DNA of 64,000 nt from Pinus tabuliformis (lineage: Eukaryota > Streptophyta > Pinopsida > Pinales > Pinaceae), in assembly GCA_031772625.1 (NCBI GenBank), contig CM062813.1, forward strand, positions 768,242,720 to 768,306,719. The letters run 5' to 3'. A program made the translations under genes and the position numbers. The number at the start of each line of letters is the position of its first letter. Within the stretch, counting starts at the first letter, position 1. Below are positions 10,621 through 21,461 of this stretch, piece by piece. Below the pieces are notes generated by a model that worked only from the letters and a program-made list of their open reading frames with translations, made no database searches and was not told where the DNA came from.

Positions 10621-11010
10621 GAAAAAAATAAAGTTGTGAAAATGTGAAGATGGGTTACACTTTTAGCCCTTTTTCGAGAAAAAAATATCATATTTAGAAG
10701 TTTTTCAATTTTCGGTAAGCAAAAGTAATATTTTTGTTTAGAATTTTATTTTACAATAAAAAGAAAGAAATTTTATTAACTTTCTATTGCTTATATTTTA
10801 GAATTTTTTTATTCACATTTGATATGTTAACTTAGAAAGTGTTTGACTATGTGTTCTTTGAAAATAAAGGGATCAATAAAAATACATGTTTTTTTGCCCC
10901 AATGACTTCCTCGATAACCTTGTTTTCTAAAGAAAAAAAAATTAATATGTTGCAACAATCTAGACATACTCTACTTCAGCATGTCTATATTTACGAAGCC
11001 AACATATGCA
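10621..11010. other. no supported gene
   Basis: AT-rich sequence with many T and A runs. Nothing recognisable. Confidence 0.4.
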
Positions 11011-11295
11011 TATCATAATGGAGTTGTCTTTAGTGCAACTTTTTGGACTTTCCGATGCCGGAATCTGGTGCAAAAATTTGAGGTGAAATCTTGATTTCTG
11101 TTATTTAAACTAGTTTTTCGACTTTATTTATGGATTCAACACCCTCAAAAACCCCTAGGGCACTTCGATTGCACAGGATTACCCATTCAACTTGTGATTT
11201 CAATAAATTCCTGTCGGATTTTAGAGAAATTTGACAGGAAAAACCCACCGTAAAAGCTTCCAAAAAGTCGCACTAAAGACAACTCCTATCATAAT
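11011..11295. mobile_element. Mutator-type MITE with 9-bp target duplication
   Basis: The element proper is 11020-11286 (267 bp). Its ends are inverted repeats of 28 bp, GGAGTTGTCTTTAGTGC then A or G then ACTTTTTGGA, with one mismatch. It is flanked by an exact 9-bp direct repeat, TATCATAAT, at 11011-11019 and 11287-11295. A 9-bp duplication is the hallmark of Mutator-like transposition. No coding capacity exists inside, so it was moved by an enzyme encoded elsewhere. The near-identical ends suggest moderate age. Confidence 0.8.
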
Positions 11296-11296
11296 C

Positions 11297-11939
11297 ACTA
11301 ATTTTTTTTTGAATTGAACTAATATAAAAACACTGCATATTTTGATGATGTTTACCAAAACACCATGTTTCTCATCATAGTAGTTAAAAGCTAAAAAAAT
11401 TAAAAACTACCCATTAAAGAGGATGGATCAACATAATTCACCATAAATTTTCCTTATCTTTCCACAGTGTAATTTGGAAGATACAAAATTTTTATTTCAC
11501 TTAATCATAATGACCTTTAGAACATTTTTGCACACCTTTTACTAGAAAATTAGTTAAAATTAGTAAATATCTATATGAAATTCCATAAAATATATATCTA
11601 GTGAAAGTAGATTCAATTCTGCAAATGTTAGAGTTGGCTCTAAACATAAATTCAATATATTTTATGGAGTTTAACCATTCTAAAATTGGGTAATGGTGAA
11701 TAGATGTGAGCCTCCTCTCGTTGTCTACAGGGTTGCAAGTTTTCACCTGAACAACTTTTCAGCTAAAAGCAATAATTTTTTTTTTTCGGTTGAAAGTAAA
11801 ATTAACGGAAAAAATGTTTTCTGCCGAAAATAATTTTCATTTTTTCCATTGCTCGTTAAATTAACATGGTGTGACTGTGTGAAATGAAACGATGTGACCA
11901 TTTCAGTCGAAACCTATAAATAAACTCGCCCGAAACGTC
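11297..11939. other. no supported gene; flank of the LINE
   Basis: Non-coding. It ends in CGAAACGTC (11931-11939) next to the LINE poly(A), which resembles CGAAATGTC at 18814-18822 beyond the LINE's other end and is therefore a candidate target duplication. Confidence 0.4.
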
Positions 11940-11951
11940 TTTTTTTTTTTT

Positions 11952-12834
11952 GCTAAAGCAAGAGTCGGACCTTCTATATCATTAAACAGCAATTAAAATA
12001 CATCGAATACAACAATCCTCGGTGAGTTGTAGACCAAGGAAAAAACCTACAAAAACTTAATACAGGCGAGAGGTACAAGTCCCGAACCCAACAACCAAAC
12101 CTCAAACCCCTCAAAAGAAATACATTACGGAAACCGGCAGACCAAAAAATTAGACTCGGACATGGAGTAAAACAAAAGTGTCGTTCAAAAAGAAATCAAA
12201 TCCACTTAACGCACTACCCGTATAACTGTGGAAGGTAAAGGATATGCGCTTCCCACAAAAGACAGTTTGTTGCCCGCCAATAGAACTAAACACTGACTCC
12301 GCCGCGAGAAAATCACACCCTGTACACAACCAACGGACCCCCCAAACAGGCGCAAGGACACGCCAAAAATGTATGACGGGACACATCCATCGGACCCACA
12401 AAACTACATCCCCATTCTCAACCGTTGATCCACTCACCAACCTGTCTGAAGAATAGTGTGCGATCAACAACGGTATTAGAAACCAACCCTTGCCCATGTG
12501 TCTCCCGATCTATGGGATCGCTGCCCCAACGCGAAAACCACATACCGCTTATGGGACGTGCGATCGCCAGACATCTAGCCCAAGCATGGTTTTCGGAAAA
12601 GAAGGTGGGAAGAGGGGAAATAACTGTAGCCAGCAAACTGTTTCCCATTTTCCGTCTGTTCTGAACACTGTACCTGTCCCCGAGAGTGAGCTTCTTTGAG
12701 AAGTGACCCCTTGAAATTTCCTCCGAGACCCTGAGACTTCCCTTCCCCTGATTTTAGTTGAGTATGAGACAAAACCCTGCTTGTATTTCTATCAATTGCA
12801 TTTCAAATGGAAGAGAAACAGTTTGCCAGAAAAT
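11952..12834 (-). other. LINE 3' UTR
   Basis: About 880 bases between the ORF2 stop and the poly(A). In element sense it ends with AGCAAAAAAAAAAAA. Open frames on both strands within it (near 12150-12770) have no domain and are treated as chance. Confidence 0.7.
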
Positions 12835-15800
12835 TTAATTTATGTCTGTTATCCGGGACCAATAATTAAATAGTTCCTTGTCTTCTGTAGCTTTCTCCTC
12901 GCAGAGAACCTTTAAACGGTTTTGGGGAATTTCCTGCCACTTGTATGCTACCCCGCTTTCAGCATTCTTTACCCCTTGGTTGGCAAGAAGGTCTGCTAGT
13001 TTATTGGCCGTCCTTCGAACATGGTTGAAACTCACTGTGCACAGCTTTTGGAGGTGAAACTGGATTCTTTGGTAAACCAGGAGTAGTTTCCAGTGATTAG
13101 AAACTTTCTCCGGCCGAGTACCACAATTTATTCTTTTCACAGAATTAATAGTAATCTCTGAGTCCGCTTCAACAATGACATTAGAGCAGCGGTGCTGGAT
13201 CAGAAACTCCAGGCATTGTTCCAGTGCCATTAATTCTGCCATATGATTAGTGGCTCTGCCAAGATGATAATAGAAAATAAATATGATTTTTCCCTCTTCA
13301 TCTCTTAAAACTCCTTCAAAACCATTTGTTCTCGGGTTGCCTTTTAAAGCCCCATCAATGTTGCATTTCAGATAACCTTTCGGTGGAGGTTGCAAGAACT
13401 CCATCCCTATATTCGTTGCAGTGTCCTTTCTGCTTAGACCTTGAGGAATAATCCCTTTCATTCCCAGTTATCTGAGAATTTTCAGCTCAGGCACCGACGG
13501 AGGCTTTTTGGGGAGATTTTGAACCGTGGTACTAACAATCTCCCGAAGCTGTTTCAGGATAAGATTAAAAAGACTCTGTGGGGTGGACTTTTCACTTTTG
13601 AAAATCCTTTTATTCCTTTCCTTCCAAATATTCTAGACTATGAAGAATGGCATAAAATTCCAGGCCAGACTAATAAACTCATTCTCTGAAAAGTTAACTC
13701 TCCAATTGTTCAGGGTATTAGTGATACTACTACTGTCCCTATCTGACTGTTGGAAAATGGAAGAGAAGGAATCCCATAGCCAGGTAGTATAAGAGCAGTT
13801 GTTGAGAATGTGCTCCATATTTTCCTCCTTCTCTTCACAAAATTGACATCTGGAGGGCCCCAAGACTCCCCTTTTCCATATGTTGTCCCAAGTCAAATTT
13901 TTTTTATGATGAACCAACCACATAAAAATCTTGATTTTCATCCAGCCTTGGTGCTTCCAGAGGCGATGCCAAGTCTTGTCTCGAGCCCTGTAATGTAGCC
14001 CAAGAAGAATACTTTTGGCTTCCTTAAGATCAAAGTTACCTTTATTGTGATTGCCCCATCTCAATTGATCCTGCCCCTCTGTAGCTAAAATCATTCTTTG
14101 TTTAAGTAAGCTTCCAAGAGCTTCTACTTTAATTTTCATGGGGCTATCATATTCGTAGTCAAGTTTACTCCAGCTTCTCCATTTTCCTGAGGTCTGAGCC
14201 TGATCCTAGAAATCCTTGACTTTATTTAACTCTTGATTGTCTGTTTCCTGCTTGAGACTTACAAAATCCTCTGTTAACAATATTGGTTCTTGCTGCCACT
14301 TATCTTCCCAAAAGAGTGCAAGATCACCAGCTTTGATTTCCTAGAAGCTATTATTTTGAACAAGGCTTCTGTTGTCCCAAGCTCTATTCCAGATGTGAGA
14401 CCCTTTCACATTGCCAGACATTCTTATTAGATCCTTAGTGTGCCAAGAGTTGGCATATTTTTCTTTCCAGATTCTTGCCCACTAAGCTTGTGGCTCTTGA
14501 ACCTAGCGCCACCAAAGCTTGGCTCCTAGAGTTTTATTGAGAATCTCCTAATCATCCAAGCCTAGTCCTACTTGTCCCTTGGGTTTACAGATTTTGTCCC
14601 AAGAGACCAGGGCCCATTTTTTCTTAGTTTCTTCTTTACCCCAGAGGAAATCTCTTTGAATGTTTCTGAATTTTTGTAAAACACCTTTGGGAGCTGGGAG
14701 GGCCGATAACATGAAAAGCGGGATCGATTGTAGAACCGCCTTTGTTAAAACCAACCTACTTGCCAGATTCAAGACCCAGAAAGTCCAATTTTTGACTTTG
14801 TCTTGCAATTTAGTAATCGTCTGTTCCCAGATGCTTTTATGCATTGGTCTTTCTGTGAGAGGAATTCCCAGATACTTTATGGGGAGTGAGTCCCTTTGGA
14901 AACCCAGAATTCTCGAAATGTTTTTCTGAATAGCAATATTAATATTTAAGAAAAAAAAAATTGACTTGGAAAGATTGACTTCCATACCTGTGGCCAGAGC
15001 AAATTCCTTCAGGATTAGATTGTAGGCTGAAGCTTCTTTGACTGTGGGGAGCCCTTGCAGCATGGTGTCATCAACAAATTGTTGGTGAGTCAGAGCTTGA
15101 CCATTTTCCGATAATTGCAGACCTTTGATTTTGCCCGTTTCTTTGGCATGCTTAATAGATCTGCCCAGTCCCTCCATCATGAGAATGAAAAGAAAGGGAG
15201 AGAGCGGGTCTCCCTGCCTGAGGCCTCTAGAAGGAACGAAAATCTCTGAGGGGGAGCCATTCACCAAAATTGAAAAACTGGAAGAGGTCACCAGAGCCAT
15301 GACCCAATGGATCCAATTATGGTCGAACCCAAAAGCCATTAGAACCATTTTGATGTAGCTCCAATTGACCTTGTCATAGGCTTTTGCTATATCTAATTGC
15401 ATTATTATCCCCTCCTGTTTTTTGTTATTAAGCATATGTATCACCTCATGGGCTTGAATGATATTATTTAAGATTTGTCTACCCTCCACATACCCTGATT
15501 GTTCCTCTGAAACTAAAGAAGGAAGGAGAGGTTTGAGTTTGTTTGCCACTACCTTAGAGATTATCTTGTAAACCACATTGCATAAAGCAATGGGTCTGTA
15601 TTTGTCTGCAGTTTGAGCCAAATCCTGTTTGGGGATCAGGGAGATGAAGGAAGTATTGAGGGCTTTCAGGATCGTTTTACTGGATCTGGAGTCCTCCACC
15701 ACATCCAGAATGTCCTGTTTAACAATGTGCCAACAAGCTTTAAAGAAATCCACATTGAAACCATCCGGACCTGGTGCTTTGCAGTTTTTCATGTCTTTAA

Positions 15801-17163
15801 GAACCTCACTAACTTCTTCACTGGTAACAGGCTTGTTGAGATTAAAATTATCCTCTTTAGACACTAACTTATGAATATGCCTTGTGATTTCTTTGATGGA
15901 GTGTTCTCTATCTGGATTGTTTTCTCGGGTGATATCTCAGAAATACTGGACAAGCACGGCTTCAATACTCTTATGGGTATTCTGTAGCTATCCATTCTCA
16001 TCCTTTATCGTTGAGATTCTATTGTGTGCTCTATTGGCCATCGTGGATCTGTGAAAGAATCTTGTATTCCACTCTCCTTCCTTGAGCCATAGCACTCTAG
16101 ACTTCTGCCTCCAAAATGTTTCCTCTTGTTTGCATAAATTATCCCATTCTTGGTGATGTTTATCAGCCTGATCACTTTTGATTTTGTCAAAGCCATATTT
16201 GATTAGGGCCTGGTTGAGTTCTTGTAATTTGATTTCCAATGATCTTTTGTTCTCAAAAATATTTCCAAAATCCTTTTTGTTCCACTCTTTTAGTCTTAAC
16301 TTGACATGCTTAAGTCTTTTATGAAGGAGGTACATTTTTGAGCCCTGGATATGCAAATCCTCTGACCACCACTTTTCAATATTGCTAATGAAATCAGGGT
16401 GAGAGAGCCAAATGTTCTCGAATCTGAAGGGCCTGTTCCTGGGAGAGATTAAACCCTTGATTTCCATTTGAATCGGCCAGTGGTCGGAACCTCCAAAGGG
16501 AAGGATCGTAGCTGTTATTTCTTTATCTGTAAGCAATAGCTCCTCTGAAATCATGAACCTATCCAACTTAGAGGCTACCTATGCCTTACCTCCTCTTTTG
16601 TTGTTCCAAGTAAAAAAACCATTGTTTAGGGCTGCATCCACCAGTTTCATCTCCTCTGTGAAAGTCTGAAATGCTAAGGAGTCTTTGTTGAGCGCTCTGG
16701 TACCTCCCTTTTTTTCCGAGAGCGATTTTATCATGTTAAAGTCCCCTCCCATGATCCAAGGAATCCTAGCCTGTCTATGCCTGAGATCAATAAGGGAGTC
16801 TAATAATTTAAGTTTATCATCTATTCTTTGAGGACCATACACATTTGTGACTAGGAAGGTTTTTGGCTCCCCCACTGGTTGAAGGACCACTGATAAATAG
16901 TTTCTAGATGCTTCTGCATCTGTTATACTGATTTTCTTTGGATCCCACAGAGTTAGAATGCCCCCAGCTGTGTTTTCAGCTTTAACCTCTAGGAAATCAA
17001 ATCTATTAAGCCATTTGCTGTGGATTTGTTTTATTTTCTGGATGGAACATTTAGTTTCTTGGATGAAGATAACATCTGGAATTTCCAGTTTCATTCTATG
17101 ACTGAGCATTCTTTGTTTTCTTTTACTACCTAGACCTCTAATATTCCATGATGTAAGCTTCAT
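12835..17163 (-). pseudogene. LINE ORF2: APE endonuclease, reverse transcriptase, RNase H
   Basis: One frame of 1,443 codons starts two bases after the ORF1 stop (TAA-AT-ATG). In order it has an APE endonuclease (residues 1-230: MKLTSWNIRGLGSK, IQETK, GGDFNM, GGSDHWPI), a reverse transcriptase (about 430-740: KAPGPDGFN, QLDIAKAYDKVNW, LRQGDPLSPFLFILMMEG, catalytic FVDD), a zf-RVT domain (about 1020-1120: WKHQGWMKIKIFMWL, CQFCEEKEENMEHIL) and a C-terminal RNase H (about 1270-1420: CNIDGA, AELMAL, VEADSE, ANKLADLLA). All four RNase H acidic residues are present. Ten in-frame stops break it: TAG at 16579, 15988, 14548, 14503, 14482, 14341, 14206 and 13633, TGA at 15937 and TAA at 13468. It nicks DNA and copies LINE RNA into the genome in live relatives. 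Confidence 0.9.
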
Positions 17164-17165
17164 AT

Positions 17166-18704
17166 TTAAAGATTTGTAAATGAATAACTAGTTAGATCTT
17201 TCATCTTACCTGAGTCTATCATTAACTTTCCACACTCCATCAAGAGGTCCTTCTGCTTTTTCCTACCTCTCTTTTTTCCTGCACTTCTTGTTGCTAACCC
17301 TGGAGTAGTTTTCATTACCTTAACTCCTCTGTGTTCCTGCTTTTCAATGGTTTTTTCATTCACTAAATCTTTATCCTGAGTTTTCCATAAGAATAGCTGC
17401 TGAATTTTGTTGCAGTCTTCTTGGGGTAGTGAATCTATCCCTCCCATGGATCCCTGCCTCAAGAACCCTTCGAGATCTAGATGTTCCTTATCTAGAATTT
17501 CCTAAAGCTCATGATCTTCTAGATTTGTTTCACTTTGGGTCATTTCCTGATCCATCTCTGGTTTCGTTTCACTCAGTATATTTTCTATCGTATTATCCGT
17601 CTCTTGTGATGGGTTGCAGTCTTCTTTCATTTCCGTTTCCATTCCATTAGGGCCATCCTCCATAGATTGGTCTTCATTTGCCATTTCTGTATTTTCTTCC
17701 AGTACATGATACCTATTTTCGCTGACCTTTTGCCCCTCATTACGTGGTTGCCTTGCTCCTTTTTTGCCGCCTTTTTCTCTGCTTATAACTTTTTGGAAGC
17801 TGTTTGGATCCTTCATTTCCTTAGTTTTGCCTTTATTATCTGCTTGACTAAGAGGGCACTCTTTGAACAAGTGTCCATGTTCATGGCATTTACGACATCT
17901 GAAAGGGACATGCTCATAGTCTACTATTTGAATCCATTCCTCATCAAAAACTTCCAGGATGACTTCATCCGGAAGAGCTCCTGATAGATCCATTTCCACA
18001 CAGATCCTTGCATAGGAAGTGTATTTGCCTCTTCTTGTGGCTTCCGAAGCTTTGACAAAACGTCCTAGTTTGTTACCTATGGCAGCAAGCGATTTAGTTT
18101 TCCAATAATCAAGAGGAAGAGAATAAAGTCTTACCCAGACCGGTACCGAAGTGAAAGTCTCCCGCTCTGGCACAAAGTTCATCTTCCAAGGCTGCATATA
18201 GAGGCCAGCTGCTGCATAAAAGTAGGGTCCTCCTTCGAATATTTTGTCTTTGTCTTCTATGTTTGTGAACACCACCATGAAAAATCCCTTGGACCCTAGA
18301 TGCAGATCTATACTACCTTTGGGTTTCCAGTGATACTTGATCCATAACTGTAAAGCCTTTTCTGTGGGCCATATTCCCATAAACTTGCAGATTATAGCGT
18401 AGGTCCCCATATGTTCTCTGTGTGCCTGAAGAGCAGGATTGTTTAACACCACTCTGGGAGTGACCTCCATTTTGGGTCTACACGGTCCCTTTTGTTTATT
18501 GTTCTTAGTACCCTGACTTTTGTCTTCTTCTTCTTTGTCTTTAGTGTTGACATTTTCCTTGGGTCTACCCCCCTTTGTTTCCTTTTCATTATTACTCTGT
18601 TCCTCTTCCTCCAACTCTCTGACTTTGCCCAGAGGGGACTTACCTTTATTAGCGACAATAGTTTTGTAGGAGGGAGGGGGGCTCCCTCCCCTGCGATTCT
18701 CCAT
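17166..18704 (-). pseudogene. LINE ORF1, RNA-binding protein (DUF4283 and zinc knuckle)
   Basis: This 513-codon frame is interrupted by one in-frame TAG at 17502-17504. Residues 1-85 are a charged, lysine- and glutamate-rich region. Residues about 95-240 are a DUF4283-type RNA-binding domain (HMGTYAIICKFMGIWP, KGFFMVVFTN, VPVWVRLYSLPLDYWKT). Around residue 270 lies a CCHC knuckle, CRKCHEHGHLFKEC. The tail is acidic up to the TAG, and a basic segment (KKRGRKKQKD) follows in the same frame. The protein would coat LINE RNA in the ribonucleoprotein used for retrotransposition. The ATG at 18704 fits: it starts MENRRGGSPPPSYK and upstream sequence is non-coding. Confidence 0.85.
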
Positions 18705-18999
18705 TAGTAGCAGGCCCTGAATCCCTTAAAACTCTGGCGACACGTTTTTCCCTGCCTGCCACTCCTCCACCGTTCATGCCCTCCTCCTCTCGACCCCCCC
18801 CCAATATTCAACTCGAAATGTCATTTTCTCACTCTTATTCTAAATTTTCCATTTGGAACTTTTGGAAAGCAAACTTTTTTGGGCTATATTTTGAATAATG
18901 ATATTTTTTTAGTAACAAATTTCTTGAATAGGTAAATAATATTGTGGATAACGTATTTCCATATGCAACTTGGAATAAAAAGGCAAGATTTACTCAACC

Positions 19000-21124
19000 T
19001 TGGTTGAAATAGAAAGAATGAGGAGTGAAATCAGAGATCAAAAGAATTTGTTGCAGATATGTGATGAAAGAAAACATGAGTGAAAGGAGAAATGATTAGT
19101 CGGAGGACACAATTGGAAGAATAAAAAAGAACTAAATAAATCATGAGAAATCGACTAAAGGAAAGAGACCTACAGTGTGATGGATTAGAGGTTGAGATTA
19201 TTTCAGCTAGAAGTGAAATAAATGAAAAGAATAGACTGTGTAAAAACCTAGAAGACAATATTGCTTCCATGAAGAACTAAGATAAGGAAGTCATTAGAAA
19301 GAATGTAACAACATCAAAAATACCTATAGGATAAGGGACAAGTAATGTGATTAGCAAGGAAACAAACAAAAAGGGAAAGAAACAAAATGAAAATAGAAAG
19401 AATGAGGTGAAGAAAGGGTCCTTTGCAAGAAGGTCATTTTCTCTTGATGATGTTGAGAAAATTTGGAAGATTCTAAAGAAGATTCTTTGCTCCCATGAAA
19501 GATATCAAGAGTTTTTCTTGCCATGAAACTAGACATGTAGCAACAGAATGTAAGAGAAAGAAAATCACGACTAATCAATAGAAGGTCCAGTAAAGAAGAA
19601 GGTTCCCTCAGGGAAGAAAACGGAGAAGAGAATGATACACCAAGTACACAAATCATTTATATATTTATTGTCATTTGTGCAATGTACTTGGACATAAATC
19701 TAGTGATTGCAAATTATATGCAGAGAAGAAGATGAGCACAAGAAGACACGCACCATTTCCAGCCTTTTTTGGTCATATAAGGTGTTATTTATGTAGCAAC
19801 CTTGTCCACAAAGCCAAAGAATGCAAGTTGGTATGCACCCTAAAGAAGTTTGGACAAAATATGGAAGCTACTACAAGTAGACCAAACACTGAGCCAAAAA
19901 TAAATGCAAATAGTAGAATGAAACTCACTAAAGTATGTAAGAGAAAGAAAAAGTCACAACATGTGACTTAAATGACAAATTGAAGTAAGCATGGCCTTAA
20001 TGGGAGTTATTCCTGAAGCGATGAAGAATCTTGTTAATGGAAATATTATAGGAGCAATAGTCATGAAACATGAAACATCGCAAGGGGAGAGTATCCCCAA
20101 TGGTTGACAATATTATGGGATTGAAAGAAGAGCATCCTTATGAGAAATGAAAAAATTGATATAGTTTGTTTCAATGAGAAGAATGTTTGCAACAACGATA
20201 AATATTATTAGTAGATTCATCTGCCAGGACTTCTCCAACAATAAGAGCATGCGTAGGGTTTGATACTAAGAGTTCTAGAAATGGTGTTGCAATGACAACA
20301 AATACAACTTTTCCAAAAGTTTGGTAGATGTTTAACCTTCCTTTACAAGGCTCAGAGTGATAGTGATAGTTGATATCATATGATACAAGAGATGTTTCTC
20401 ATAATAAATAAACATTTAAATGATTTGTTCTAAGGCTTTGCGTATGTGAATAAATAAAATGAAGTAGTAAGGAAACAAGTGTTCAAGATAAACCTGTCAA
20501 AATGACAGAGATTGTATATTTTCATAAGGCCAAATGAAATCTCAACTATAGCAATAAATGATCAATCTACAACAAAGATATATCAGACACAAAGATTGGG
20601 CAATTTAATCATACATAGAACTATTAATTTAGTTATATCCATAAAAATACAATTCTTCAAATAAAGCAAAGATATATGAAAGAAAGAAATAATTTTTGTT
20701 CTTGCATATTGGTGTATCCATGCAAATCTACCTTGAAAATAATAGAGATGATTTTTCTCACAACTTCAACATATCTACACACAAAAAAGTTAGATGATCA
20801 TCAAAACATGGTTGTAGAAGTTATTTGTAAAAGTAAAAGTAAAAGGTGCTTGAATAAACTGAAAGGTAAATTTGTAATGTCTCCTCCTCCTATCAAAGCA
20901 AGGTCATTGGTGGTTAATCAAACAAGATAATTGAAGCTCCATAACTTGCAATCATAAACTCTAATGCATAAATCCTGAATCTTTTAATAAGGGAAAGAAA
21001 TTATCTCCTCCTATTGTATACGTAGTAATAAGGGTCTAAAGGTAATAAAATCATATTGCAAGGACATTGAGGACTGCAATCTAGAGGATGAAGAAGATGA
21101 AGATGACCATGATGATAGTGATTT
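19000..21124 (+). mobile_element. decayed retroelement remnant with zinc knuckles
   Basis: A heavily decayed plus-strand coding region. Near 19020-19260 there are remains of a charged, coiled-coil-like segment. Three CCHC-type knuckles follow: SCHETRHVATEC (near 19503), CHLCNVLGHKSSDC (near 19668) and CYLCSNLVHKAKEC (near 19785). Lysine-rich sequence follows to 19970. From 20000 to 21124 only scattered frames remain, the last being acid-rich. The knuckle series fits the nucleocapsid part of an LTR-element gag, probably copia type. No LTR, protease or polymerase can be tied to it. It is old and carries many breaks. The Ty3/gypsy element at 21130 inserted into its right side. Confidence 0.5.
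19675..19971 (+). pseudogene. gag-like zinc-knuckle fragment
   Basis: A 98-codon open stretch with two of the three knuckles followed by a basic tail (KVCKRKKKSQHVT). Binding of element RNA is the family role; here it is a fossil. Confidence 0.5.
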
Positions 21125-21129
21125 CAATC

Positions 21130-21461
21130 TATTATGAAACCAGCTCAAGAAAAGATAGAAAAGATAGATCAACGCCTTAGAATTCAGCCTCTTCGAGGGG
21201 CAACCTCCTTTACATTACATAAATGAACAATTCTTGGATGATTCAAATGACAAAACCTCCTTTCTATATATAGGAGTCTAAGGAGTCACAATATAATCCA
21301 GTCGACCTAACAATAATAATATAAAGCCACAAAAATAACAATAGAGGGATTCTATGGGGCACAGAAATAACAATATGGGGGTAATAGGGGCACAACAATA
21401 TAAATAAGGGGTATAACTACAATAGTAATGGGGTAATCACTAGTATTATAGGGACCCAACA
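21130..21461 (-). repeat. 3' LTR of the chromovirus
   Basis: 332 bp. On the plus strand it begins TATTATGAAACC and ends GGGACCCAACA. It matches 26670-27003 apart from about ten differences. Confidence 0.95.

Larger units (their letters stand above)
11940..18810 (-). mobile_element. full-length L1-type LINE
   Basis: On the minus strand the order is a short GC-rich 5' UTR (18705-18810), ORF1 (18704-17166), ORF2 (17163-12835), a 3' UTR (12834-11952) and a 12-base poly(A), visible as T at 11940-11951. The 6.87-kb length and the presence of both ORFs make this a full-length copy rather than the usual 5'-truncated kind. Candidate target duplications are CGAAACGTC (11931-11939) and CGAAATGTC (18814-18822), with one mismatch and possibly extending into AACTCG on both sides. 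The reading frames contain about eleven nonsense codons but no net frame change, so the copy is dead yet structurally preserved. Confidence 0.9.

Noticed and set aside
12150-12770. Short genes on either strand downstream of the LINE ORF2
   Set aside because: The region is the LINE 3' UTR between ORF2 and the poly(A); no domain or codon signal is visible.
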